The position numbers and the translations under genes are program-made. From positions 1 through 11,092 of the forward strand of contig JADGQG010000050.1 in the NCBI GenBank assembly GCA_017882025.1: a stretch of 11,092 nucleotides of DNA, written 5' to 3'. The notes under the pieces were generated by a model. The model did not search any database, was not told the origin of the DNA, and was given only the letters and a program-made list of their open reading frames with translations. This DNA is from Chloroflexota bacterium. GTDB lineage: Bacteria > Chloroflexota > Limnocylindria > Limnocylindrales > CSP1-4. This document shows positions 5,623 through 11,092 of this stretch, in pieces (the first letter of the stretch is position 1; each line of letters opens with the position of its first letter).

Positions 5623-7257
5623 TCAGCCGACGGTGACGGAGATCCGGTGGTGGCCTCGGGCGCCGTCCGGGGCGGGATCGGAGCGCTGGTCCGTCTGGAC
5701 GTCGCCCGTGCCGTCCGTCGCGCGGGCCTCCAGGCTGTGCGGCCCGGTCGTGGCGGTCCACGCCAACGCCCACTGGACCCAGGTGGCCTTCGAGATCGGG
5801 CGGCTGATGCGGGCAGCCTGCCAGGCTCCGTCGTCGATCCGGACCTCAACCCGGGTGATCCCGCGATCCGGCGCCCAGGCCACGCCCCCGATCTCGACGG
5901 CGCCCGGTGGCACGGTGGCGCCGCTCGTTGGCACGTCGATCCGCGATTGCGTGAGGATCGGACCGTCCTTGGCCCAGCCCAGCGGCACCCAGTAGCCATC
6001 CACCGCCTCGCGGGTTGTCAGCTCGATGGAGGCGAGCCATTTCGTCGCCGAGACGTAGCCGTAGAGGCCGGGCACGATGAGACGGGCGGGGAAGCCGTGA
6101 TTGGCCGGCAGCGGCTCGCGGTTCATGCCGACCGCGATCATCGGTTCCCGCTCGGGCGCCATCGCCCAGGCTGTCGGGAACCCGACCGAGAAGTCGTCGA
6201 CCGAGCGGCCGACGATCTGGGTCGCCCCCGGCTGGACGCCGGCCGCCTCCAGCACGTCCTTGAGGCGCACGCCGGTCCAGAGCGCATTCCCCACGAGGTG
6301 GTCACCCACCAGGTTGCTGACGCACGCGATCGTGACGTACTGCTCGTAGAGCGGCATCGCGAGGAGCTCGTCATAGGTGAACGTGAGGGGATGCGCGACC
6401 ATGCCGGTGACGTCCAGCTTCCAGGTGGCCGGGTCCACCCGCGGGACGAGGAGCGCGGTGTCGATCTTGTAGAAGTCGGCATTCGGCACGACGAGAGGCG
6501 TAAGGCCCGGGGCCGTGAGTGCCTGGTCGGCGGCGAGCGCTGGCACCGCGAGGAGCGGGGCGGGGATCTTCGTCGAGCTCACGATCGCGTCCGCGTGCTG
6601 CTCGTCGAGGAGGGTACGGCCGACGCCGCCCGCGACGATCACGCCGCCGAGCGTCCCCGCGCTCGCGATCAGAAACCGGCGGCGGGTCCACTCGGGTGTG
6701 CGCAGATCCGCGACCCAGTCGCCCTCGGCGGATGACTCGACCGGGCCGTCGCCAGCCGTCGAGGCCGGGGAGGCAAGCCGGAGGAGGCCCAGCAGGACGA
6801 CGAGGCCCGCCGCGACGGCAACGCCGGCGTTGCCCACCGCGAGCGCCTGCGACGCGAGCGGGTCGCGCAGTGCGGCCGTGGCCGCGAGGAGCCCGAACGC
6901 GACGAAGACGGCGACCCCGAGCCAGCGGCGGTGCGCGGCCAGGACACCGGCAGCCGCGGCGACGACCAGGGCGATGACGACCACGCTCACGTTCAGGGCG
7001 ACCTTGTCGTTCGTGCCGAACAGGCGGATCATCAGGTCCTTCGCGCCCGGCGGCTGCAGGCTGATCACGAGCGATCCGATCGCGGTGATCAGCGATGGCG
7101 CGCCCCGGATCAGGCCCGCGACGAGCTCGGCTGCGGCCATTGCGACGCCCGCGGCGAGCGCGCCGGCGACCGCCGGGCGCCATATCCCGTTCAGCGCACG
7201 GTGCAGCCGAACCGGCGCCGGGCCGGTCGTGTTCCCGTCGCTCACATCAGCCATCAT
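5623..7257 (-). CDS. membrane-anchored molybdopterin-dependent oxidoreductase (sulfite oxidase family)
   Basis: This 544-residue protein has a hydrophobic N-terminal half with about four or five TM helices (about 28-50, 88-108, 112-130, 140-160). TRRRFLIASAG (191-201), a twin-arginine-like motif, follows and precedes one more hydrophobic segment (about 198-214). The oxidoreductase molybdopterin-binding domain (about 255-420) contains C312 in TIACVSNLVG, at the position of the Mo-ligand cysteine of sulfite oxidases, and further family motifs NHGFPARLIVPGLYG (386-400) and ATKWLASIEL (404-413). A Mo-co dimerisation-type domain (about 430-544) follows. It should carry out an oxygen-transfer or reduction reaction at Mo outside the cytoplasmic membrane; sulfite is not proven as substrate. 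No haem domain is present, so electrons must go to a partner. Tandem ATGs (7257, 7254) leave the exact start open. Confidence 0.92.
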   Translation of the reverse strand: MMADVSDGNTTGPAPVRLHRALNGIWRPAVAGALAAGVAMAAAELVAGLIRGAPSLITAIGSLVISLQPPGAKDLMIRLFGTNDKVALNVSVVVIALVVAAAAGVLAAHRRWLGVAVFVAFGLLAATAALRDPLASQALAVGNAGVAVAAGLVVLLGLLRLASPASTAGDGPVESSAEGDWVADLRTPEWTRRRFLIASAGTLGGVIVAGGVGRTLLDEQHADAIVSSTKIPAPLLAVPALAADQALTAPGLTPLVVPNADFYKIDTALLVPRVDPATWKLDVTGMVAHPLTFTYDELLAMPLYEQYVTIACVSNLVGDHLVGNALWTGVRLKDVLEAAGVQPGATQIVGRSVDDFSVGFPTAWAMAPEREPMIAVGMNREPLPANHGFPARLIVPGLYGYVSATKWLASIELTTREAVDGYWVPLGWAKDGPILTQSRIDVPTSGATVPPGAVEIGGVAWAPDRGITRVEVRIDDGAWQAARISRPISKATWVQWALAWTATTGPHSLEARATDGTGDVQTDQRSDPAPDGARGHHRISVTVG

Positions 7258-7260
7258 CCC

Positions 7261-7293
7261 AACCTACGCGCATGGAGGGCGGCCGGATGTCAA
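7261..7293 (-). promoter_or_regulatory. possible promoter of the molybdoenzyme gene
   Basis: A perfect TTGACA lies on the minus strand at 7293-7288. The best -10 is TAGGTT (7266-7261), but the spacer would be 21 nt, longer than normal. If used, transcription would start near the tandem ATG, giving a leaderless or nearly leaderless mRNA, which agrees with the lack of a clear Shine-Dalgarno sequence. The spacing makes this tentative. Confidence 0.25.
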
Positions 7294-7354
7294 CGTCCCC
7301 GGATTCGCCGGTGTCATCGGTCCTCCGGCATGTCACGCCCGGCCTGGCCCGCGA

Positions 7355-7601
7355 CTATCCCGCGTCAAGCTGGGCGAGCCCGAAGTGGTTGCTCTCGCTG
7401 TCGCGGAACCAGGCCGACGCAACCGGACCGGTCCGGCCGATGGAGGTCGCGGCATCGAAAGCCGGGGAAGTCGTACGTCTCGAAGACGCCGCCGGGCGTG
7501 ATCGACGCCGGCGCGAACCCCAGGGCGCTCTCGTAGGAGGCCCGGGCGAGCTCGAGATCGGCGTCCGGAAGGGTCGTGTAGACGCGACACTTGGTGAGCA
7601 C
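7355..7601 (-). pseudogene. broken VOC / glyoxalase-like gene (frameshift and internal deletion)
   Basis: From a GTG at 7601 preceded by GAGAGGGG, the translation begins MLTKCRVYTTLPDADLELAR and continues to a GFAPASITPGG segment. It then jumps straight to VFETYDFPGF, which in VOC proteins of this type lies about 40 residues further on, just before the C-terminal strands. At about 7455-7460 the frame is lost. The expected C-terminus (IGRTGPVASAWFRDSESNHF, then GLAQLDAG and a stop at 7355) continues in the frame reached by skipping one base. The two parts together give about 81 residues against the 115-125 usual for a VOC domain. The frameshift alone could be a sequencing error, but the missing middle could not. 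The gene is probably non-functional. It lies between the NTF2-like and molybdoenzyme genes on the same strand. Confidence 0.72.
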
Positions 7602-7650
7602 GGGGATCCACCCCTCTCATGTGCCTCACGACGTTCGAGGGACGCGCCGG

Positions 7651-8028
7651 TCAGGCGCGCCCGACCCATTTCGCCCGCCACTCGGGGGCCGGGAACGGCT
7701 TCGCCCAGTAGGCTGTCTCGCGGACGATCTTGCCGTCGCGGCACTCGAAGATGAAGACCACCTGGTACGTCTCGGTGCCGTAGTCGAGCTCGGCCTCGGA
7801 GATCACGAGGTCGCCCGACGAGACGGTGCGATACGGCGTGATCGTCGGGAGCGAGGGGAATGCCCGGTAGATGCCCTGGCGGTTTTCGCGGCCGCGGATG
7901 ATCTCTCCGGACTGGGGCCAGGAGAGGATCGAGTCGTCGACGAACACCTCGTTCATGACTTCGACGTCCTTGGCGTTGAGGCCCGTCACCAGGCGCTCCA
8001 CGGCGCGCACGTTATCGGCTTCGCCCAT
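7651..8028 (-). CDS. NTF2-like / SnoaL-like polyketide-cyclase-fold protein
   Basis: The 125-residue sequence starts MGEADNVRAVERLVTGLNAK and continues with VEVMNEVFVDDSILSWPQSG, matching the helix-rich N-terminus of SnoaL-like/NTF2-like proteins. RGRENRQGIYRAFPSLP and the strand-rich C-terminus VVFIFECRDGKIVRETAYWA complete the cone-shaped fold. Members include small isomerases, cyclases and hydrolases as well as many proteins of unknown function, so the activity is not assigned. The ATG at 8028 was chosen because a G-rich run (8036-8041) lies 7 nt upstream; the ATG at 8043 (five residues longer) is possible. A promoter with a TAGAAT -10 lies about 100 nt upstream. The VOC pseudogene begins 49 nt beyond its stop, so the two may once have formed one transcription unit. 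Confidence 0.85.
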   Translation of the reverse strand: MGEADNVRAVERLVTGLNAKDVEVMNEVFVDDSILSWPQSGEIIRGRENRQGIYRAFPSLPTITPYRTVSSGDLVISEAELDYGTETYQVVFIFECRDGKIVRETAYWAKPFPAPEWRAKWVGRA

Positions 8029-8126
8029 CTGGCAACCCCCCATTCCTGCCGGGCGCCGGTCATTGCCGCGTCCGGTCGCGGTCGCATTCCCGACCGCGTT
8101 CCCGGCCAGCAAGCGCCGATCCCGAA

Positions 8127-8155
8127 ATTCTACGACGGGGTCGCTCGGGCGTCGA
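8127..8155 (-). promoter_or_regulatory. candidate housekeeping promoter for the NTF2-like gene
   Basis: On the minus strand TCGACG (8155-8150, 4 of 6 to TTGACA) and TAGAAT (8132-8127, 5 of 6 to TATAAT) are separated by exactly 17 nt. The start of transcription would be near 8120, giving a leader of about 90 nt before the ATG at 8028. This is the best-formed promoter in the window. The 237-nt gap 8029-8265 holds nothing else that I recognise; no good promoter for the divergent VOC gene was found. Confidence 0.5.
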
Positions 8156-8265
8156 TCCCCGAAGCGACAAACTCACGCTGCCGGGTTGTCGATTCCGGGC
8201 ACGGCCGCACGTCGTCCTCGTGAACGGGGGACAGGGACCCGTCACAGCGATCCGGAGGTTCCAGC

Positions 8266-8607
8266 ATGGCAAGCCACGTGATCCACGTCGAGGTGCTCGG
8301 CAAGGACGGCCCCGCGCTCCAGCGGTTCTACGGGGACGTGTTCGGGTGGAAGCTCAACACGGACAACCCCGGCGGGTACGGGATGTTCGATGGCGGCGGG
8401 GAGGGCGTCGGAGGCGGCATCGGCGCCTCGAACGACGGCGGCCCGGGGCACGTCACGTTCTACGTCCATGCGGACGATGCCGCGGCGACGCTCCGCCGCG
8501 TGGAGGAGCTGGGCGGGCGCGTGCTGATGCCGCTCACGGAGATCGCCCCGGGCACGACCATCGCGCTCTTCGCCGACCCGGAGGGCCACATCGTCGGGCT
8601 GATGTAG
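8266..8607 (+). CDS. VOC family (glyoxalase / bleomycin-resistance-like) protein
   Basis: This is a complete single-domain VOC protein of 113 residues. It begins ASHVIHVEVLGKDGPALQRF (2-21), the first beta-alpha unit, followed by YGDVFGWKL. The second half is GHVTFYVHADDAAATLRRVE...GGRVLMPLTEI and ends FADPEGHIVGLM, with the conserved D-P-E-G-H/N turn and the acidic residue that often binds metal. Such proteins form dimers and include dioxygenases, lyases, epimerases and antibiotic-binding proteins; the specific activity cannot be told. GGAGG (8254-8258) lies 7 nt before the ATG, the clearest ribosome binding site in the window. A double hairpin follows the stop codon, so it is probably transcribed alone. 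It is of a different subtype from the broken VOC gene 650 bp away. Confidence 0.88.
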   Translation: MASHVIHVEVLGKDGPALQRFYGDVFGWKLNTDNPGGYGMFDGGGEGVGGGIGASNDGGPGHVTFYVHADDAAATLRRVEELGGRVLMPLTEIAPGTTIALFADPEGHIVGLM

Positions 8608-8617
8608 CCCTGCCCGG

Positions 8618-8673
8618 GGCCGCCAATGGCGGCCGACACGCGGCCGGTCGCCCCACCTGGGACGACCGGCCGC
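8618..8673 (+). terminator. tandem hairpins after the VOC gene
   Basis: Hairpin 1 is GGCCGCC-AAT-GGCGGCC (8618-8634), a 7-bp stem with a 3-nt loop. Hairpin 2 is GCGGCCGGTCG (8640-8650) pairing perfectly with CGACCGGCCGC (8663-8673), an 11-bp stem with a 12-nt loop, followed by TTTGCG. They start 10 nt after the VOC stop. The short T-run is weak, but the position and stem strength fit a transcription terminator. The remaining sequence to 8799 holds only a possible -10. Confidence 0.6.
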
Positions 8674-8740
8674 TTTGCGTCCGCTCGGCCGCGTCGCGAG
8701 CGGTCGCGGGTCGCGGATGGATGGGCCGCGCCGATCGCGG

Positions 8741-8746
8741 TACCCT
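8741..8746 (+). promoter_or_regulatory. possible -10 element TACCCT for the glycosyltransferase
   Basis: TACCCT matches TANNNT and lies 53 nt before the GTG start in otherwise very GC-rich sequence. The expected -35 position holds TGGATG (3 of 6). The same hexamer precedes the next gene at 9618-9623. It follows the terminator-like hairpins, so a promoter is expected in this interval. Confidence 0.28.
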
Positions 8747-8799
8747 GACGGCCCGACGGCCGGTGCGTCCCGTCGGCGTCGAGACGCAGGGGGTCCGTC

Positions 8800-9519
8800 G
8801 TGCGGAACATCGACACGCTCGTGGTTGGCGGGGGCCAGCCCGGTAGCCGCGTTCTCGCCCTGGTTGCGGCCTTCAACGAGGCAGCGCGGATCGGAGAAGT
8901 GGTGCGGGAGGCGCGCGCCCACCTGCCGGTCCTCGTCGTCGACGATGGGTCGTCAGATGCCACCGCTGCCGAGGCCGAAGCCGCCGGCGCAAGCGTGCTG
9001 ATCCAGCGCCCGAACCAGGGGAAGGGCGCGGCCCTGCGGGCCGGCTTCCGCTGGGCGCTCGAGCGGGGCTTCGACGCGGTCGTCACCCTGGATGGCGACG
9101 GCCAGCACGATCCGGCCACGATCCCGGCCTTCCTGGCCGCCCGGGCGGTCGCGGGCGACGCGCTCGTGATCGGCTGCCGCGACTTCCGCCGGATGCCCCG
9201 GGCGCGGCGCGCGACGAACTCGCTCGGCGGCCGCGCGTTCTCGTGGGCCGTCGGCCGTGACATCCCCGATAACCAGTCCGGCTATCGGCTGATCGACCGA
9301 CGGCTGATGGTTGCGCTCCTGGCCAGCCGCGAGACTGGTTTCGCGTTCGAGGTCCAGATGATCACGACGTGCATCCGCGGGGGGTGGCCCATGGCATGGG
9401 TGCCGATCCGGACGATCTATGCGGGCGAGCCCAGTCACATCCGGCCGTTCGCGCACCTGGCCAGCTTCGTGCGGGTGGTTCGCGAGGCGCGCCGCACGGT
9501 CCGGCTGCCGCTGCCGTAG
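8800..9519 (+). CDS. family 2 glycosyltransferase (dolichyl-phosphate-mannose-synthase-like)
   Basis: This 239-residue protein has the GT-A fold of family 2 transferases. ALVAAFNEAARIGEVV (20-35) is the first nucleotide-binding strand. VLVVDDGSSDAT (44-55) contains the UDP/GDP-contacting Asp pair D48-D49. RPNQGKGAALRAGFRWAL (70-87) is typical of the DPM1-like branch. TLDGDGQHDP (96-105) is the metal-binding DXD-type motif, and DNQSGYRLID (157-166) and TGFAFEVQM (179-187) match acceptor-side motifs. There is no TM segment, so it is a soluble or peripheral enzyme. It probably transfers a sugar from a nucleotide sugar to a polyprenyl phosphate or another acceptor; donor and acceptor are not determined. 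GTG 8800 has AGGGGG about 6 nt upstream. The conserved core starts about 17 residues later, so a later start is possible. Confidence 0.9.
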   Translation: MRNIDTLVVGGGQPGSRVLALVAAFNEAARIGEVVREARAHLPVLVVDDGSSDATAAEAEAAGASVLIQRPNQGKGAALRAGFRWALERGFDAVVTLDGDGQHDPATIPAFLAARAVAGDALVIGCRDFRRMPRARRATNSLGGRAFSWAVGRDIPDNQSGYRLIDRRLMVALLASRETGFAFEVQMITTCIRGGWPMAWVPIRTIYAGEPSHIRPFAHLASFVRVVREARRTVRLPLP

Positions 9520-9617
9520 GGCCCGCGGGCTCAGATGCACGACGCCGCGACCTGCGTGCCGGCGGTGGTGCGACCGCGCGACGCCCCGGGCGACCCGCAC
9601 GACGAGGCCCGGCGGCC

Positions 9618-9623
9618 TACCCT
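9618..9623 (+). promoter_or_regulatory. possible -10 element of a leaderless ATPase transcript
   Basis: TACCCT ends 8 nt before the ATG at 9632, the distance at which transcription would begin on or next to the start codon. No Shine-Dalgarno sequence precedes this ATG, which fits a leaderless mRNA. No -35 is recognisable. Co-transcription with the glycosyltransferase is the alternative; the 9520-9631 gap holds no other signal besides the palindrome GCCCGCGGGC at 9521-9530. Confidence 0.28.
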
Positions 9624-9631
9624 TGGCGGCG

Positions 9632-10288
9632 ATGCCCCGAGCCAGGACCGCCCGCCAGCCCGCCGCCTCGCCCGCGCCCGTCCCGGGGGCGCCGCGCTGG
9701 CCGCGCTCCGCGAAGGTCGCCTTCATCGGCTCCCACGGGATCCGCAAGACGAGCGCCGTGCTGGCGTTCGCGGCCACGGTCCAGCGAGCAGGCTGCTCCG
9801 CGGAGCTGGCCCGCGAAGTCGTGCGCGACAACCCGCTCGGGATCAACGAGGGCGCCACCGGCGAGGCGCAGCTCTGGGTCCTCGTCTCGCAGATCCGGCA
9901 GGAGCTGGAGCTGGCACGCAAGGCCGACGTCCTCGTCACGGACCGCGGCGTGATGGACAACTTCGCCTACTACCTGCGGGCCTGCGGCGGAGCCGACCGC
10001 TATGCCGTGGAGGCGCTGGTCCGGAGCTGGTCCTGCACGTACGACCTGGTGGTCCGGCTGCTCCCCGACATCGAGCTCCAGGCGGATGGTGTACGGAGCA
10101 CGAACGACGCGTTCCGCGACGAGGTGGAGGGGATCCTCGATCGCGTCCTCCCGACGCTCCTGGCGCCGGAACGGCTCGTCACGCTCCGCGCGTCGGAAGT
10201 GACGAGCCGCTACGACTGGTGGGCGCTCCTGGAGCGCCTTGCGACATCCGTCGGGGCGTCGATCCGCCCGCCGACGATCTGGACGTAG
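9632..10288 (+). CDS. small P-loop ATPase / kinase-like protein (AAA_28 / NadR-like fold)
   Basis: The protein has 218 residues. After a disordered Ala/Pro/Arg-rich N-terminus (1-26), KVAFIGSHGIRKTSAVLAFA (28-47) is a beta-strand, P-loop and helix. The loop reads G33-S-H-G-I-R38-K39-T40, so Arg replaces the last Gly of the canonical GxxxxGKT. ELAREVVRDNPLGINEG (58-74) and the Walker B-like segment ADVLVTDRGVMDNFAYYL (98-115) with D104 match AAA_28/nucleoside-kinase-like proteins; a lid-like charged region (about 150-172) follows. It probably binds ATP and phosphorylates a small molecule or acts as a switch; the substrate is unknown. ATG 9632 is the only good start, although it lacks a ribosome binding site. 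The C-terminus is complete. I recall relatives with a comparable loop, so the Arg may be a subfamily feature rather than damage. Confidence 0.8.
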   Translation: MPRARTARQPAASPAPVPGAPRWPRSAKVAFIGSHGIRKTSAVLAFAATVQRAGCSAELAREVVRDNPLGINEGATGEAQLWVLVSQIRQELELARKADVLVTDRGVMDNFAYYLRACGGADRYAVEALVRSWSCTYDLVVRLLPDIELQADGVRSTNDAFRDEVEGILDRVLPTLLAPERLVTLRASEVTSRYDWWALLERLATSVGASIRPPTIWT

Positions 10289-10304
10289 GTGCCCGTGCGA
10301 TGAA

Positions 10305-10389
10305 GTCAGGTTCAGGCTGAGCACACCGAACGCGGTGTTCCGAATCCGACAGGAGAAACCAGCACTTGTCCGAGGAACTCGAACCTGAC
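10305..10389 (+). promoter_or_regulatory. structured leader and ribosome binding site of the pentapeptide gene
   Basis: GTCAGGTTC (10305-10313) is the perfect inverse of GAACCTGAC (10381-10389). Between them lie a 6-bp hairpin with an AACG loop, ACACCG/CGGTGT (10323-10338), and the ribosome binding site AGGAG (10351-10355), 10 nt before the TTG start at 10366. GTTCC (10337-10341) can also pair with GGAAC (10373-10377) around the binding site, as an alternative to the last bases of the hairpin. The pairings would enclose the start region and could limit translation. The hairpin might equally end the ATPase transcript. Confidence 0.4.
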
Positions 10390-11092
10390 GCTCCTTTGTC
10401 CGACGCACGTCGCTTCCGCCTGCGAGCTGACTGCGAACGCTGCGTCGGGCTGTGCTGTGTCGCGCCGGCCTTCTCAGCCTCAGCGGACTTCGCCATCGAC
10501 AAGGATGCTGGGCAAGCCTGTCCGAATCTGCAGTCGGACTTCCGCTGCGCCATTCACACGCGCCTCCGACAGGAAGGCTTCCCGGGATGCGCCGTCTACG
10601 ACTGCTTCGGCGCGGGGCAGAAGGTCACCCAGGTCACCGTCGGTGGACACGACTGGCGGCGGACGCCGCAGATCGCTGCGCAATCATTCGAGGTGTTCGC
10701 CGTCATGCGGCAGCTCCACGAGCTGCTTTGGTATCTGACCGAAGCGCTGACGCTGCAACGAGCCCGCCCGCTTTACGGCGAGCTCAGCCTTGCGCTCGAC
10801 GACACCGAACGCCTCACACAGGAGAGTGCCGGCGCGCTCGTGGAGCTGGACGTCGCATCACACCGACGAGACGTCAATTCCCTGCTGCTACGCACGAGTG
10901 AACTCGTGCGAGACGAAGCCCACCGCCACGTGATCGACCGCCGAGGCGCTGACCTCATCGGGGCCGACCTCAGAGGCGCCGACCTCAGAGGCGCCAACTT
11001 GCGGGGGGCGTATCTCATCGGAGCTGACCTCAAAGGCGTCGACCTGGGAACGGCCGACCTCACCGGGGCTGACCTCAGAGGCGCTGACCTCA
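10366..11092 (+). CDS. pentapeptide-repeat protein with Cys-rich N-terminal domain (3' partial)
   Basis: The open frame runs from TTG 10366 to the window edge (242 codons seen). The frame is closed upstream by TGA at 10318, and no ATG or GTG lies between, so TTG with AGGAG is the natural start. The N-terminal domain (residues 20-90) has eight cysteines: C23-x2-C26-x3-CC (30, 31), C52, C61, C75 and C80, in CERCVGLCCVAP...CPNLQ...CAIH...GCAVYDCFGAG. This spacing suggests metal or Fe-S binding, as in YkgJ-like chelating domains. An alpha-helical middle (about 105-190) contains FEVFAVMRQLHELLWYLTEA. From residue 193 regular A(D/N)LxG repeats begin. I recall closely similar proteins with this order in Streptomyces and other actinobacteria, function unknown. 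Lower GC and codons AGA, AAA, TCA, CTA and ATT differ from the neighbours, suggesting transfer. Confidence 0.88.
   Translation, partial: MSEELEPDAPLSDARRFRLRADCERCVGLCCVAPAFSASADFAIDKDAGQACPNLQSDFRCAIHTRLRQEGFPGCAVYDCFGAGQKVTQVTVGGHDWRRTPQIAAQSFEVFAVMRQLHELLWYLTEALTLQRARPLYGELSLALDDTERLTQESAGALVELDVASHRRDVNSLLLRTSELVRDEAHRHVIDRRGADLIGADLRGADLRGANLRGAYLIGADLKGVDLGTADLTGADLRGADL
10942..11092 (+). repeat. in-gene pentapeptide repeats (15-bp periodicity)
   Basis: Ten consecutive five-residue units are read to the window edge: RGADL, IGADL, RGADL, RGANL, RGAYL, IGADL, KGVDL, GTADL, TGADL, RGADL. At DNA level GACCTCAGAGGCGCC occurs twice in tandem (10966-10995), with near copies before and after. 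Such repeats fold into a right-handed quadrilateral beta-helix. The array continues beyond the window. Confidence 0.92.

Noticed and set aside
9521..9530. Palindrome GCCCGCGGGC after the glycosyltransferase stop as a terminator
   Set aside because: The palindrome has no room for a loop and no T-run. A ten-base GC palindrome is not surprising in this composition.
10300..10320. Six-codon open frame before the pentapeptide gene (possible leader peptide)
   Set aside because: There is no ribosome binding site, and the codons (Lys-Ser-Gly-Ser-Gly) suggest no attenuation mechanism.
10452..10901. Alternative plus-strand frame with ATG starts inside the pentapeptide gene
   Set aside because: The frame starting at TTG 10366 has the family's cysteine pattern, helices and repeats. 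The other frame gives an Arg-rich product without features.
10773..11063. Minus-strand repetitive frame (LRSAP-type repeats)
   Set aside because: It is the antisense image of the 15-bp pentapeptide periodicity, not an independent repeat protein.
10942..11092. CRISPR-like or minisatellite array
   Set aside because: The 15-bp periodicity follows codons of a pentapeptide beta-helix, with no spacers and no cas genes.

Overview
The window is a GC-rich (roughly 70 %) bacterial chromosome segment with short intergenic gaps and frequent GTG starts. It has no tRNA, rRNA, transposase, integrase, phage gene or CRISPR array. The gene set suggests a soil or freshwater Chloroflexota (Limnocylindria-like) or an actinobacterium. 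The pointers are an ECF sigma factor coupled to a membrane protein with an Asp-box propeller, a multi-TM sulfite-oxidase-like molybdoenzyme, and many small VOC and NTF2-like proteins. The taxon is an inference; no marker gene is present.

Layout from left to right. Positions 102-1875 (minus) hold an aldo/keto reductase followed by a SAM methyltransferase, separated by a 79-nt gap with an unusual hairpin and tandem repeat. Positions 2026-3015 (minus) encode a lipoprotein phosphoesterase. It is divergent from a plus-strand pair at 3214-5564: an ECF sigma factor and its ATGA-coupled partner, which has one TM helix, a domain I do not recognise and a propeller with five Asp-boxes. A candidate ECF-type promoter (GAAC-17-CGTC) lies in front of the sigma gene. 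Positions 5623-7257 (minus) encode a membrane-anchored molybdopterin oxidoreductase of the sulfite oxidase family. Upstream of it on the same strand lie a broken VOC gene (7355-7601) and an NTF2/SnoaL-like gene (7651-8028) with a good candidate promoter.

The right part is all plus strand: an intact VOC protein (8266-8607) followed by a terminator-like hairpin, a family 2 glycosyltransferase (8800-9519), a small P-loop ATPase with an atypical Walker A (9632-10288), and a pentapeptide-repeat protein with a Cys-rich N-terminus that runs off the window (10366 onward, TTG start). The last gene is visibly less GC-rich and uses codons (AGA, AAA, TCA, CTA, ATT) that its neighbours avoid, so it may have been acquired by transfer.

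How the genes may work together: the ECF factor, its membrane partner and perhaps the divergent phosphoesterase look like one envelope-sensing unit. The other genes look like independent metabolic or accessory functions. I see no clear defence island or biosynthetic cluster. The most unusual elements are the architecture of the sigma partner, the alternative-hairpin element at 839-888, the decayed VOC gene and the Cys-rich pentapeptide protein with a structured leader.
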